DNA of 64,000 nt from an uncultured Bacteroidales bacterium (GTDB lineage Bacteria > Bacteroidota > Bacteroidia > Bacteroidales > F082). The translations under genes were made by a program, and so were the position numbers. The notes under the pieces are model-generated. The model did not search any database, had not been told where the DNA came from, and saw only the letters and a list, made by a program, of their open reading frames with translations. This document shows positions 34,668-45,517 of this stretch, piece after piece (position 1 is the first letter of the stretch; each line of letters begins with the position of its first letter). Location: NCBI GenBank assembly GCA_946408345.1, contig CAMJRR010000014.1, positions 1 through 64,000 of the forward strand, written 5' to 3'.

Positions 34668-35290
34668 ATCCCTGTATCATAACATACATCGAGCAAGAAA
34701 TCCTCCCTCGCTACGGCCATTTCGATGCCGCCCATCAGCGCAATCATGCCGATGAAGTCATTGAAAGGAGTTTGGCCTTGGCCAAACATTATGATGTTGA
34801 CGAGAACATGGTCTACGCCATTGCCGCGTACCACGACACGGGCCTCTGCGAGGGACGTGACACCCATCATATTGTTTCGGGGCGCATTATACGCGAGGAC
34901 AAAAAGTTACGAGAATGGTTTGATGAAGGTCAAATCGTGACCATGGCGCAGGCCGCCGAGGACCATCGCGCCTCAAGTGGTCATGAGCCACGCAGCATTT
35001 ATGGCAAGATTGTAGCTGAAGCCGACCGCCTCATCTCACCCGAAAAGGTCATACGTCGCACCATACAATTCACGCAAGACCACTTCCCCGACTATGACAA
35101 GGAACAACAATACCAACGCTTCCGCGAGCACCTGCTGGAAAAATATTCCGATACAGGTTATCTCCGACTTTGGCTACCCGAATCGGAAAACGCCCCACGT
35201 TTAGAAGAGCTAAGGAAGATAATCCGTGACGAAAACAAAATGCGGAAAGCATTTGAACAAAACTTCTACAATAACAAGCATTATGAATGA
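34661..35290 (+). CDS. HD-domain hydrolase
   Basis: A 209-residue metal-dependent phosphohydrolase-like protein. Starts MVNPCIITYIEQEIL. The HD pattern is present: H in RNHADEVIERS, HD in IAAYHDTGL, a further His in AEDHRASSGHEPRS and Asp in AEADRLI. Substrates of this type are often nucleotides. It overlaps the preceding gene by 7 nt and the Fur gene by 8 nt, so three genes are tightly linked. Confidence 0.82.
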   Translation: MVNPCIITYIEQEILPRYGHFDAAHQRNHADEVIERSLALAKHYDVDENMVYAIAAYHDTGLCEGRDTHHIVSGRIIREDKKLREWFDEGQIVTMAQAAEDHRASSGHEPRSIYGKIVAEADRLISPEKVIRRTIQFTQDHFPDYDKEQQYQRFREHLLEKYSDTGYLRLWLPESENAPRLEELRKIIRDENKMRKAFEQNFYNNKHYE

Positions 35291-35705
35291 TTCTGACATA
35301 ACTACTTTGATGAAAGAGCATGGCATCCGCCCTACCGCCAACCGCATCATCGTGGCCAAAGCCTTGCTCGAAGGACGACGTCCCCTCACAATGAGCGAAC
35401 TAGAAGAGCGCATCGGAAGTATTGACAAGTCAGGGATTTTTCGCGCATTAACACTTTTCAAGGAACACCTACTCGTTCACACGCTAGAAGACATTGAGGG
35501 TGTTCGTTATGAATTATGCCATAGCCACGACCATACCATCGACAACGATATGCATATGCACTTTCATTGCGAACAATGCGGTGAGACTATCTGCCTCGAA
35601 GATTTTTCCATTCCAGAAGTCCAATTGCCCGAAGGCTATCTGATGCAAAGTGCCACTTTCGTTCTCAAAGGCATTTGCCCAAAATGCCGGAAGCACCTTG
35701 GTTGA
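35283..35705 (+). CDS. Fur-family metal-dependent regulator
   Basis: A 140-residue regulator. N-terminal winged helix (GIRPTANRIIVAKALLEG, IDKSGIFRALTLF), then the Fur metal domain with HSHDHTIDNDMHMHFHCEQCGETIC and final CPKCRKHLG, giving two CxxC pairs for structural zinc. Could be Fur, Zur or PerR; the sensed metal is not readable. It overlaps the HD gene. Confidence 0.9.
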   Translation: MNDSDITTLMKEHGIRPTANRIIVAKALLEGRRPLTMSELEERIGSIDKSGIFRALTLFKEHLLVHTLEDIEGVRYELCHSHDHTIDNDMHMHFHCEQCGETICLEDFSIPEVQLPEGYLMQSATFVLKGICPKCRKHLG

Positions 35706-35759
35706 GACCTAAAAATATACTATTTCTACACGAATTCTTTTCTGAAATTAGATATTTTG

Positions 35760-35767
35760 TATCTTTG
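35760..35767 (+). promoter_or_regulatory. -7 box of the secreted-protein gene
   Basis: TATCTTTG followed by CAAC, 24 nt before the start codon. Confidence 0.6.
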
Positions 35768-35790
35768 CAACAAATTTAATCCTCATCAAT

Positions 35791-36681
35791 ATGAAAAAAG
35801 CTCTTTACACCTTACTTTTCCTCTTCATCGCCGGCTTTGCAACGGCTCAGGAAACAAATGAAACTGAATTCAAGATTTCGTTAGGCGACACCATCGTTTG
35901 GAAGCCTTTTGACAACTGCAACATGATAGGCTATAATATCAAAGGGCCTAAAGTCATCAATTTCAAGCCCATCAAATATGGTGACCAAATCCAAATCATC
36001 GCAAAGACTGCTGGTAAGAGTAGCATCATTGCAACTTGCAACGACAATGATACCAATGCCGTAGCCAACATCACTGTCACCGACCCAAACGACACACCTA
36101 GTATGACAGAAATACCCGTGAAGCCTGAAACACAAGCTTTTACGAGCACATACAGTTTCACTCCTCCCACCGACCATTTCTTCGTCACTATCAATGACCA
36201 AAGTACCAAATTCAATGAAACCTATGTGAAACTTGGTGACAATGAAGCCTTTAACGATGGACAAGGTATCGACCGTTTTTGGAATGTCAAGACGGGTAAG
36301 AACTGGTACTATCGCCCCGATGCACAAGGGTGGACTGATGATGTGGACTGGGAATTCGAACCCTTCGGCGAGAGCTTCCCCATCCTCAACTCCTTCGCCA
36401 ACGAGGTGAACAAGGATGCCCTCTCCAACTACTATGTCGGTACTGAAAAACTCACGGTCGGCAGCTCCGACAAGCCTATGGACATCGACTGCTGGCATTT
36501 CTTTGTCGACAGCGAAGACGGCACTGTCATCCAATATTGGGTGGATCCCGCAAACGGCTGCACATTGAAGCGACAAATCAATAATGACCCTGCGAAAGTG
36601 GTCACTGTCTACGATCTCAAATACACACGTTTATATTTTGGTCCCAGCTTCAAAAAAGGGTTGCATGATACAACGAGATAA
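35791..36681 (+). CDS. Secreted protein of unknown function, 296 residues
   Basis: Signal peptide MKKALYTLLFLFIAGFATAQ, then a Big-like early section (KIIAKTAGKSSIIATCNDNDTN) and a region with Trp/Tyr-rich sequence (NWYYRPDAQGWTDDVDWEFEP). No T9SS tag at the C terminus (KKGLHDTTR). Periplasmic or secreted; family not recognised. Confidence 0.7.
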   Translation: MKKALYTLLFLFIAGFATAQETNETEFKISLGDTIVWKPFDNCNMIGYNIKGPKVINFKPIKYGDQIQIIAKTAGKSSIIATCNDNDTNAVANITVTDPNDTPSMTEIPVKPETQAFTSTYSFTPPTDHFFVTINDQSTKFNETYVKLGDNEAFNDGQGIDRFWNVKTGKNWYYRPDAQGWTDDVDWEFEPFGESFPILNSFANEVNKDALSNYYVGTEKLTVGSSDKPMDIDCWHFFVDSEDGTVIQYWVDPANGCTLKRQINNDPAKVVTVYDLKYTRLYFGPSFKKGLHDTTR

Positions 36682-36752
36682 AAATGACGGATGCAAAATC
36701 ATAAAATTTTTGAATCTTAAATCTTTAAATATTAAATCTTAAATCCCATAAA

Positions 36753-37864
<1,112 letters not shown>

Positions 37865-37868
<4 letters not shown>

Positions 37869-38790
37869 ACCGTCTCCGTCATCTCTTGACCGCAGCGGCT
37901 TTGTTGCTGTGCCTCGCTCCGTCAGAAGCGCAAGAAGTGACGTTTTCAACCCCTGGCGGGTTTTACAACCCCTTTGAACTGACCTTGTCCTGTACCCATC
38001 AGGACAAGGTCATTCATTTTACCACCAATGGTAACACTCCGACCGCCGATGACCCCATTTATCATGAACCTCTGCTATTGAACGAGCGTCTTTTCTCCTC
38101 TTCCGACATTTACACCATACGCAATTGTCCAGAAGAACATTGGTTTCAACCCAAGTCAGTACAAAAATGCATCGTCATCCGTGCTGCCGCTTTTGACCAG
38201 GTGGGAAACTGTCTTGGCAAAATAGCGACTCAATCCTATTTCATCAAATCTCTCGAATGCGATAGGTATGGTTTGCCTGCCGTGTCACTTTGTGTCGACT
38301 CTCTGGATTTGTTTGATTACGAGACGGGTATCTTCCTGGCATCCATTTTGACCCTATGAACCCTGAATGGACGGGCAATTATTATGAAGAGGGCAAGGAA
38401 TGGGAGAGGCCGATGAACATTGAGTTTTACGAATTGGATAATACGGGCATCAACCAAAAAGCTGGCGTAAGAACACATGGCGGCAACGGCCGCCGGCACC
38501 AACAGAAATGCGTGAAGATATATGCCCGTGAAGAATATGGCAAGAAACGGTTCAAGCACAGGTTTTTTGAGAGCATACCGTATAACAGTTTCAAACATCT
38601 GGTATTGAAACCTTTTCAAGCCTCTTGGAATCAGTCGGGAGTGAATGACCATATTTGTAACCAAATTGCATCTCAATTAAACTTGGATGCTTTGGCATCG
38701 CGCCCCATTGTCATATATCTCAAAAGCGAGTATTGGGGGCATATAATAGTCTGCCAAAATTTCCGACCTTTGCAGCGGAACAATTCTTGA
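37865..38790 (+). pseudogene. CotH-kinase family secreted protein, frameshifted and truncated
   Basis: Signal peptide and chitobiase/FN3-like start (MNRLRHLLTAAALLLCLAP, FTTNGNTPTADDP) in one frame break at about 38330-38340. In the next frame GIHFDPMNPEWTGNYYE and GVRTHGGNGRRHQQK continue a CotH kinase domain without gap; one base appears deleted. The second frame ends soon after a LKSEYWG motif (equivalent to the NGEYWGIY of relatives), where most of the domain is missing. Start overlaps the gcvT stop codon. Not functional as read. Confidence 0.75.
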
Positions 38791-38803
38791 TATTCCTACC
38801 AAT

Positions 38804-39535
38804 ATGGACAACAAACAGGAAAGAAAGAAATTTCTCGGTAGCCTCATCATCCCCCTCATCGTTGTTACTTTGATGTGGGTGGTGAAAATTACGGAGATGT
38901 CATTTGACACCGATTGGGGTAAGTTTGGCATCGTCCCTCATACAATGCAAGGATTGTTGGGCATCTTTACCTTACCTTTCCTACACGGCAGTTGGGAACA
39001 TTTGCTATCGAACTCTGTGCCCATCCTTGTCTTGGTGACAGCATTATACTACTGCTACCCCACCCTTGCTAATCGCGTCCTTCTCATCATCTGGTTGGCC
39101 AGCGGATTGCTCATCTGGTGCATCGGCAATCCCGATTCTACACACATCGGAGCGAGTGCTATGGTCTATGGAGTGAACTTCTTCCTCATCTTCAGTGGTT
39201 TCATCCGAGGCAACCGAATGCTCATCGTCATTGCACTCATTATGGTGTTCCTCTATGGCAGTTTCATTTGGGGAATGATTCCCTCCTTGGCCATACCGCA
39301 AAACATCTCTTGGGAAGGCCATCTCAGTGGTGCCATCATTGGAATATTACTAGCCTTTTTTTTGAGAAAAGAAGGACCTCAGAAAGAAGTGTACCATTGG
39401 GAAGAAGACGATGACAGTGAAGATGATAATCAAGACGGCAACGACATTCCTTCAGGCTCAACAGAAAAGCCCTATTGGGATGTGCCCACACCGAGCAACG
39501 ACGAACTGACGGTACGCTATCGGTTCAAAAATTAA
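38804..39535 (+). CDS. Rhomboid-family intramembrane serine protease
   Basis: A 243-residue protein with about six membrane helices. Catalytic Ser in HIGASAMVYG (GxSx) and His in WEGHLSGAIIG. The C terminus after residue ~185 is a soluble acidic tail (WEEDDDSEDDNQDGND). Substrates unknown. Its 3' end overlaps the convergent GDSL gene by 11 nt. Confidence 0.88.
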   Translation: MDNKQERKKFLGSLIIPLIVVTLMWVVKITEMSFDTDWGKFGIVPHTMQGLLGIFTLPFLHGSWEHLLSNSVPILVLVTALYYCYPTLANRVLLIIWLASGLLIWCIGNPDSTHIGASAMVYGVNFFLIFSGFIRGNRMLIVIALIMVFLYGSFIWGMIPSLAIPQNISWEGHLSGAIIGILLAFFLRKEGPQKEVYHWEEDDDSEDDNQDGNDIPSGSTEKPYWDVPTPSNDELTVRYRFKN

Positions 39536-40265
39536 AATCGTCCCTTAACGCTTCAATCACCTGACTGGCAATATCATCCTGACCCTCATCATTGGGATGC
39601 GCCCAATCTTTGTGGATATTATGCAAATCAATACAATCTATACCATAATGACGGGCGATAGTATGCACTGACTCCACGAACACCTGCCCTGTATAATCGA
39701 AGTCGGCAAGCGAGTTATCAATCAGAAAAAAAGGTTTAGCCTGAGGATAGAGATGTTTCAGGTTATCGAACAAATAAGCCAATGCCGGCCTATACTGTTC
39801 GAGCTGACTTTCGGTCCAATCGGAATAGACAAACTCGCCAAAATAGGCACCGCTCCAAACATCGTTAGTACCTCCAAAGACGAAAATCACGTCCGGGTCG
39901 CCCAGATTGTCCATACGACGAATGAAGGAATGCTGACAGTAGTAAGGCCCAGCATTGTAACCATAGAAATTGCATATCAAAGAGCCGGAAAACGAGTTGT
40001 TTTTGTCAAGTATCCAACCCATCGCCGAAGCCATCTTGTGCCACCACATCTGCTCGACTTGAGTCACGTTGATGTTATTGTAGGGTGGCAAACAATACCA
40101 AACGTCGTTTGAATCGGGATACACATAACCCTCAAAAGTGGAAAAACTATCTCCTAAGATGGAGAAATGGATCTCGGTAGAATTCATAGTAGGATTTTCA
40201 GGCTTTGTGCAGGCTGACAGCAAAAGGGCCATATTTAACGCTAAGAGATAAACAGATTTCTTCAT
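39525..40265 (-). CDS. SGNH/GDSL hydrolase lipoprotein
   Basis: A 246-residue lipase/esterase-type protein. Lipobox LLLSAC near residue 19. SGNH blocks: GDSFS (Ser), Gly and Asn in NNSFSGSLICNF and FGGTNDVW, and catalytic Asp-x-x-His in KDWAHPND near the C terminus. Likely deacylates a polysaccharide or other ester in the periplasm. Confidence 0.85.
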   Translation of the reverse strand: MKKSVYLLALNMALLLSACTKPENPTMNSTEIHFSILGDSFSTFEGYVYPDSNDVWYCLPPYNNINVTQVEQMWWHKMASAMGWILDKNNSFSGSLICNFYGYNAGPYYCQHSFIRRMDNLGDPDVIFVFGGTNDVWSGAYFGEFVYSDWTESQLEQYRPALAYLFDNLKHLYPQAKPFFLIDNSLADFDYTGQVFVESVHTIARHYGIDCIDLHNIHKDWAHPNDEGQDDIASQVIEALRDDFNF

Positions 40266-40303
40266 TTAAATAATCGTTCAAAATTAATGTACGGCATACT
40301 TGA

Positions 40304-40405
40304 CTTTCAGTTATCAGCTTGGTAGCAACGATGCCGAAATCGAAGATTGGCTACGCCGAATCGGAGATTTCAACGATGTTAAAGTTGATTGCTGAGAACT
40401 GAAAG
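40304..40405. repeat. 102-bp inverted-repeat element (MITE-like)
   Basis: Ends CTTTCAGTTATCAGC (40304-40318) and GCTGAGAACTGAAAG (40391-40405) are inverted repeats matching at 14 of 15 positions. The interior is itself partly palindromic (CCGAAATCG / CGGAGATTT) and has no coding capacity. It fills the 197-bp gap between the GDSL and PorE-like genes. Confidence 0.6.
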
Positions 40406-40462
40406 CCAAAAAGCGATTCAATATCATACCCAATAGGCAAACTATATTTGCTCAACTACTTA

Positions 40463-42118
40463 TCAATTAATAATAATCATTTCTGTTCGCCTGTTTATGG
40501 CTCGATGTTCCTCAGTATCATTAGGGACAACTGGTCGAGATGTCCCGTAGCCTTTAACGGTCAGTCGAGTTTTATCAACACCTTTGGCAATCAATGCCTT
40601 GCGAACTGCATTAGCACGGTTGGTGGATAGCTTCAAATTGTAGCTCTCACGCCCCACATTGTCGGTATGTCCTGCCAGTTCAACCTTCAAATCAGGATTG
40701 CGTCGCAGAAAATCAGCAATCATCTGGATTCCCTCTTCCGATTCTGATTTCAAAGCAGAGCTATTGTATTCAAAATAAATGTTCTGTAAGATTATGGCAT
40801 CGCCTGCCGAAAGTTCTGTCACATCCACAGACGACAAATAATTGGCCGAGTCGGAACGTATTTCCTCGGGCAATTCAAAAGTGTAGATATCATAGCCCCC
40901 AAAGCCGCCTTCACGTTGTGAAGAGATGAAAGCCGTTTTCCCATCTGCCGCAACGAAAAAATTGATTTCGTCGCCATCCGTATTAATGGGAAAGCCCAAA
41001 TTAACAGGTTCTTGCCACCGGCCATCCTCTCCCCTACGGCTCATAAACAGGTCATAACCGCCCATACCGATGTGCTTGTCTGACGAGAAATAGAGCGTGT
41101 GTCCATCGGGATGGAGGAAAGGAGCCATTTCAGTGCCTTTTGTGTTAATAGGCTCACCCAAATTTTGAGGTTCGCCCCACATACCGTCAGCATTCCGAAC
41201 ACAGCGATAAATATCAGCATCGCCCGAACGGCGCGAAACGAAATATAATTCTCTACCATCACCACTTACGCAGGGTTGCGATTCCCAGCTGTTAGTATTG
41301 AGGCTTCCCTCCAATCGTTTTGGCATTCCCCATCGGCCTTCCTTTAGTTCAGAAACATAAATATCGCAGCTGCTGTCGCGCAACCAGCCACAACCTGTCA
41401 AATAGAGTTTCTTGCCATCTGCCGAGATAAAGGCAGCACCTGGGTCAACATTATCCGGAAAATCAGAAAAGTCAAGCAACTGAGGTTCAGACCATTCCTC
41501 TCCATCCTTTAGAGCAACAAAAAGATATTCCTTAAAGTAGCCATCTCCCATTGGAATCTTACACGTAAACAAAAGCTGCAAACCGTCGAACGAAAGCATA
41601 TTCACATATTCATCATCCTTCGTATTGACCGTGGTGCCCAAACTTTCAGGCACAAACGCAACAGGATTCTGTAATGCCCAATCACGGAAAGTGGCCAAAT
41701 CAAGCATCTCTGCCACAGTGGCATCATTGGCAGCCTGACCCAATTTCTTTGATTGGTACCAACGCAGCAAAATGATTTCACGTCTATAAGAGCCCCGAAG
41801 GTCATACAATCTCGCCAAAGTGATAGCTGCTGAAGGGAATGCCATAGAGTCGGAGGCCAAAGCCTTCTCATAACCCATTATTGCAAGATCATAATCTTGG
41901 GTTTCCATTCCGATTTCGCCTTCCAAAAGCCACGCTTCGGCATAGTAATGATCTTCTATTATTGCCTTAACAGCCTGTTTATGAGCCTTTTTATAATTCC
42001 GTTTCATAAAAGCCTCTTCCGCAGCTTTATAGGCTTTTACGGCCTTTTTCGAATGTTGGGGAAACGCTGTTGAAACCAACATCACACAAAAAAGCACTAT
42101 TGATGCCAATCGTTTCAT
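40463..42118 (-). CDS. TPR-propeller-OmpA protein (PorE-like)
   Basis: A 551-residue envelope protein. Signal peptide, TPR-like helices at residues ~25-110 (KAYKAAEEAFMKRNYKKAHKQ), a WD40-like PD40 propeller with repeats such as ADGKKLYLTG, GDGRELYFVS, PDGHTLYFSSD and ADGKTAFISS, and a C-terminal OmpA domain (IYFEYNSSALKSES, LAGHTDNVGRESYN, LTVKGYGTSRPV) that binds peptidoglycan. This order matches PorE of the T9SS apparatus except that no CRD module is evident between propeller and OmpA. It is downstream of and 5 nt from the 303-residue propeller-like gene. Confidence 0.87.
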   Translation of the reverse strand: MKRLASIVLFCVMLVSTAFPQHSKKAVKAYKAAEEAFMKRNYKKAHKQAVKAIIEDHYYAEAWLLEGEIGMETQDYDLAIMGYEKALASDSMAFPSAAITLARLYDLRGSYRREIILLRWYQSKKLGQAANDATVAEMLDLATFRDWALQNPVAFVPESLGTTVNTKDDEYVNMLSFDGLQLLFTCKIPMGDGYFKEYLFVALKDGEEWSEPQLLDFSDFPDNVDPGAAFISADGKKLYLTGCGWLRDSSCDIYVSELKEGRWGMPKRLEGSLNTNSWESQPCVSGDGRELYFVSRRSGDADIYRCVRNADGMWGEPQNLGEPINTKGTEMAPFLHPDGHTLYFSSDKHIGMGGYDLFMSRRGEDGRWQEPVNLGFPINTDGDEINFFVAADGKTAFISSQREGGFGGYDIYTFELPEEIRSDSANYLSSVDVTELSAGDAIILQNIYFEYNSSALKSESEEGIQMIADFLRRNPDLKVELAGHTDNVGRESYNLKLSTNRANAVRKALIAKGVDKTRLTVKGYGTSRPVVPNDTEEHRAINRRTEMIIIN

Positions 42119-42123
42119 TTCTT

Positions 42124-43032
42124 CTAATTTTTCCGTTTTTTATCAATCCATTTACGAAAATCCACCACAAACACTCTTGATGTCATCGTGGGTGAAGTTT
42201 CCGCTGTGACATAGCATCGCCCATCATCAAAGAAACAAATGCCTTCGGTTTGTGCACCAGCCAATTGAGGCATCTCAAAGCGACGATTTTCCAATTTCAC
42301 ACCATTCTCATCGAAGTCGAAAATGATATACATAAAAGGCTTCCAAATGGATTTTACATAGCCTACAATAACCAAGACTCGGTTTTGCCTGTCATAGTCG
42401 GCACCCGTAATCAATCCTTGGGAGTCAAAGCCGTTCACCACTTCTGCCACATACTTCCCAGAGGTTTTGGGGAGTCGATACAAACGGGTCGTTCCCGTTC
42501 CCCAACCCTTGCTCAACAAATACAAATACTCATCGGTGGCAAAAAAAGCCTCACAGTCAAAATCATGTACCTTGCGTTTCGTGAAATCGGTCTGATCTCC
42601 AAATATGAAACTAATGGAATCCACGGTAATAATCGCATCGCCCTCATTGGGGATGGCCGAAAGCGGAAATGTAAAAATTCGTAAATTCTTTCGATTGCCC
42701 TTATTGTTGCCAAAGTCACCCACGAAAACACATTCACCATCGGTACAAACGTCTTCCCAATCCTTGTTTTTCACATTAGCAAGTGTAATTCTTTGAACAA
42801 TCTCAAAAGACACAGTGTCAATTGCATAAAGAATTGGCTTACCTCCACTATCGTTATGGGTCCACAGAAGGCCATTGTGAAAAAAAAGGCCTGATGTCTC
42901 ACTCACTTCTTTAGGCAATTCCGACTTGAATTGTGGATTGAAAAAGGGAGAGAAGGAAGCTTTGCCTGTACTTTGCGCACTAGCGAAAAGCGACAATGAG
43001 AGCAACACTATGACAAGCCATACTTTTTTCAT
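42124..43032 (-). CDS. Secreted beta-propeller-like protein
   Basis: About 302 residues, starting MKKVWLVIVLLSLSLFASAQ. Repeating strand-loop units (SGLFFHNGLLWTHNDSGGKP, DWEDVCTDGECVFVGDFGNN, FDCEAFFATDEYLYLLSKGW) resemble a propeller of the SdiA-regulated/esterase-like phytase type. First gene of the two-gene unit with the PorE-like protein. Confidence 0.7.
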   Translation of the reverse strand: MKKVWLVIVLLSLSLFASAQSTGKASFSPFFNPQFKSELPKEVSETSGLFFHNGLLWTHNDSGGKPILYAIDTVSFEIVQRITLANVKNKDWEDVCTDGECVFVGDFGNNKGNRKNLRIFTFPLSAIPNEGDAIITVDSISFIFGDQTDFTKRKVHDFDCEAFFATDEYLYLLSKGWGTGTTRLYRLPKTSGKYVAEVVNGFDSQGLITGADYDRQNRVLVIVGYVKSIWKPFMYIIFDFDENGVKLENRRFEMPQLAGAQTEGICFFDDGRCYVTAETSPTMTSRVFVVDFRKWIDKKRKN

Positions 43033-43049
43033 TTCAGGAATATTGACGT

Positions 43050-43058
43050 GCAAAACTA
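43050..43058 (-). promoter_or_regulatory. -7 box upstream of the propeller gene
   Basis: TAGTTTTGC on the minus strand, 18 nt before the start codon; a second box-like ATATTTTTGC lies just upstream. Confidence 0.55.
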
Positions 43059-43141
43059 AGCAAAAATATTGAAGTATAAGCAATAAAAAGACGGAATCAC
43101 CATGATTAGGCAATTCCGTCCTCATCAAAAACCATAAATAC

Positions 43142-44026
43142 TTATTTTCGATAGACCTCGCCTTTGGCAGCCTTCAACGTGTTTTGAAGCAGCGAGACGA
43201 TAGTCATAGGGCCTACACCACCTGGAACTGGGGTGATTTTGGAGGCCACTTTGTAAACTTCTTCATAATCCACATCTCCATAGATTTTGTAACCCTTCGG
43301 GCTTGTCGGGTCTTCAATGCGGTGAATACCCACATCGATGACCACAGCACCGGGTTTAACCATATCGGCAGTCACGAAGCCTTGTTTGCCGATGGCTGCC
43401 ACGAGGATGTCGGCATTGCGGCAGATGTCAGGCAGGTTCTTAGTGCGGCTATGGCACAAAGTGACGGTAGAGTCGATGCCTTTACGAGACATAAGAATAG
43501 CCATAGGCGTACCTACAATATTGGAACGGCCCAAAACCACCACATTTTTTCCAACGGTCTCAATACCAGTACGTTTGATAAGTTCCATAATACCATTCGG
43601 GGTGGCAGGAACGAAGCAGGGATGTCCCAATTGCATATTGCCAGCATTGATGCTTGTGAAGCCATCCACATCCTTTGAAGGCTTGATGGCATTGATAATC
43701 TTGTCCTCATCAATTTGCTTAGGCAGAGGAAGTTGGATAATGTAGCCATCAATTTCAGGATCGTTGTTGAGGAAATCCACCATCTCGAGCATTTCTTTCT
43801 CTGTGGTGGTCACGGGAAGACGATACACCGAAGAAGTCATACCCACTGATTGGCAGGCCTTTTCTTTCGAGGCCACATAGGTCTTACTTGCACCGTCATC
43901 GCCCACTATGACTGCAGCCAAATGTGGAGCTTTGATGCCATGGTCAATCATATCCGCCACTTCAGCGGCAATTTCTTTCTTAATTTGTTCGGAAACGGCT
44001 TTGCCGTCTATTATCTTGTTATCCAT
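43142..44026 (-). CDS. folD: Methylenetetrahydrofolate dehydrogenase/cyclohydrolase
   Basis: Bifunctional one-carbon enzyme converting 5,10-methylene-THF to 10-formyl-THF with NADP. The 294 residues contain ASKTYVASKEKAC (catalytic Lys), IQLPLPKQID, VVLGRSNIVGTP and PGGVGPMT. It follows ffh on the minus strand by 13 nt, so both are probably one operon. Confidence 0.95.
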   Translation of the reverse strand: MDNKIIDGKAVSEQIKKEIAAEVADMIDHGIKAPHLAAVIVGDDGASKTYVASKEKACQSVGMTSSVYRLPVTTTEKEMLEMVDFLNNDPEIDGYIIQLPLPKQIDEDKIINAIKPSKDVDGFTSINAGNMQLGHPCFVPATPNGIMELIKRTGIETVGKNVVVLGRSNIVGTPMAILMSRKGIDSTVTLCHSRTKNLPDICRNADILVAAIGKQGFVTADMVKPGAVVIDVGIHRIEDPTSPKGYKIYGDVDYEEVYKVASKITPVPGGVGPMTIVSLLQNTLKAAKGEVYRK

Positions 44027-44039
44027 AGTTATGTTGGAT

Positions 44040-45374
44040 TTATTTGCGTTTCATAGTATTTGCCATACGCAACAGCTTCTTACCACCACCAGTGGTCATC
44101 ATCCGCATCATCTTTGAGGTCTCTTCAAATTGCTTGACGAGTCGGTTTACCTCCACGATTGAAGTGCCACTACCGTCAGCAATGCGTTTACGGCGTGTAC
44201 CATTGAGCAATTTCGGGTTCTCACGCTCAGCAGGTGTCATCGAATAAATGATGGCTTCGATGCTCTTGAAGGCATCGTCGTCGATTTCTTCACCTTTCAT
44301 AGCCTTGTCCATACCAGGAATCATACTGGCGAGGTCTTTCAGGTTACCCATCTTCTTGATTTGCTGAATCTGTTTCAAGAAGTCATTGTAATTAAACTCG
44401 TTCTTGGCCAGTTTTTTCTGCAACTTGCGGGCTTCCTCCTCATCAAATTGTTCTTGGGCACGCTCCACAAGAGAAACGATATCACCCATACCGAGGATAC
44501 GGTCGGCCATACGCTTGGGATGGAACACATCAAGAGCGTCCATTTTCTCTCCAATACCTACAAACTTTATGGGTTTATCCACTACGGTGCGGATGGTGAG
44601 AGCCGCACCGCCACGGGTGTCGCCGTCCAACTTGGTCAGCACCACACCGTCAAAGTCAAGGCGGTCGTTGAAGGCCTTGGCCGTATTCACGGCATCCTGA
44701 CCCGTCATAGCATCAACAACGAACAGTGTCTCGTGGGGATGCACCGTTTCCTTGATGTTGGCAATTTCGTTCATCATCTCCTCATCAACTGCCAGACGGC
44801 CAGCGGTATCGATAATGACCACGTTCTTTCCTTGATTGCGGGCCTGGTTGATGGCATTCTGTGCAATCCGAACGGGATTCTTATTTCCATCCTCACTATA
44901 CACTTCAACCTCAACCTGTTGACCCAACACCTTCAACTGCTCAATAGCAGCTGGACGATACACGTCACCAGCAACCAAAAGAACCTGTTTGCTACGCTTG
45001 CGTTTCAGATAGGAGGCCAACTTGGCAGAGAAAGTAGTCTTACCTGAACCTTGCAAACCTGCAATCAAAATGATGCTCGGCTGCCCCTTCAGGTTGATGT
45101 CAACTGCATCACCACCCATCAGTTCGGCCAATTCATCGTGGACAATCTTAACCATCATTTCTCCTGGCTTCACCGAAGTAAGGATTTCCTGCCCAAGAGC
45201 CTTCTCCTTGATGTTGTTGGTAACATCTTTGGCAATCTTATAGCTAACATCGGCATCCAACAGGGCGCGACGGATTTCCTTCATCGTGTCGGCTATGTTC
45301 ACCTCAGTGATATATGCCTGTCCCTTAAGGACTTTGAACGAACGTTCTAGTTTTTCGCTTAAACCTTCAAACAT
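44040..45374 (-). CDS. ffh: Signal recognition particle protein
   Basis: Ffh/SRP54: binds signal sequences at the ribosome and docks with FtsY. The 444-residue protein has the N and GTPase G domains (GLQGSGKTTFSAKLA, DTAGRL, VVDAMTGQDAV, TKLDGDTRGG) and an M domain with Met-rich ETSKMMRMMTTGGG. Length is normal. Confidence 0.96.
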   Translation of the reverse strand: MFEGLSEKLERSFKVLKGQAYITEVNIADTMKEIRRALLDADVSYKIAKDVTNNIKEKALGQEILTSVKPGEMMVKIVHDELAELMGGDAVDINLKGQPSIILIAGLQGSGKTTFSAKLASYLKRKRSKQVLLVAGDVYRPAAIEQLKVLGQQVEVEVYSEDGNKNPVRIAQNAINQARNQGKNVVIIDTAGRLAVDEEMMNEIANIKETVHPHETLFVVDAMTGQDAVNTAKAFNDRLDFDGVVLTKLDGDTRGGAALTIRTVVDKPIKFVGIGEKMDALDVFHPKRMADRILGMGDIVSLVERAQEQFDEEEARKLQKKLAKNEFNYNDFLKQIQQIKKMGNLKDLASMIPGMDKAMKGEEIDDDAFKSIEAIIYSMTPAERENPKLLNGTRRKRIADGSGTSIVEVNRLVKQFEETSKMMRMMTTGGGKKLLRMANTMKRK

Positions 45375-45393
45375 AGTTTTCTGAAATTTTGGC

Positions 45394-45402
45394 GCAAAAA
45401 TA
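45394..45402 (-). promoter_or_regulatory. -7 box of the ffh-folD operon
   Basis: TATTTTTGC on the minus strand, 20 nt before the ffh start. Confidence 0.6.
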
Positions 45403-45418
45403 GGAAAAAACGTTGATT

Positions 45419-45446
45419 GTTGAGATGTTTAATTGTTTAATTGTTG
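45419..45446. repeat. Partial copy of the UvrA-insert repeat
   Basis: A 28-bp segment beginning GTTGAGATGTTTAATTGT equals, on the opposite strand, 31520-31547 with two mismatches. It lies upstream of ffh in non-coding DNA. A related AT-rich sequence (AACAATTAAACGATTAAAC) is at about 54149-54167. Confidence 0.6.
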
Positions 45447-45517
45447 CTCAAAGCCAAAAAAGTATGCACCCAAACCCGAAAACAGATTGAGGCATTTTGT
45501 TATTCGGACTCCTATTC

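Noticed and set aside
36682-36752. Glycine riboswitch before gcvT
   Set aside because: The region is short, AT-rich repeats of AAATCTTAAAT without the conserved G-rich aptamer core.
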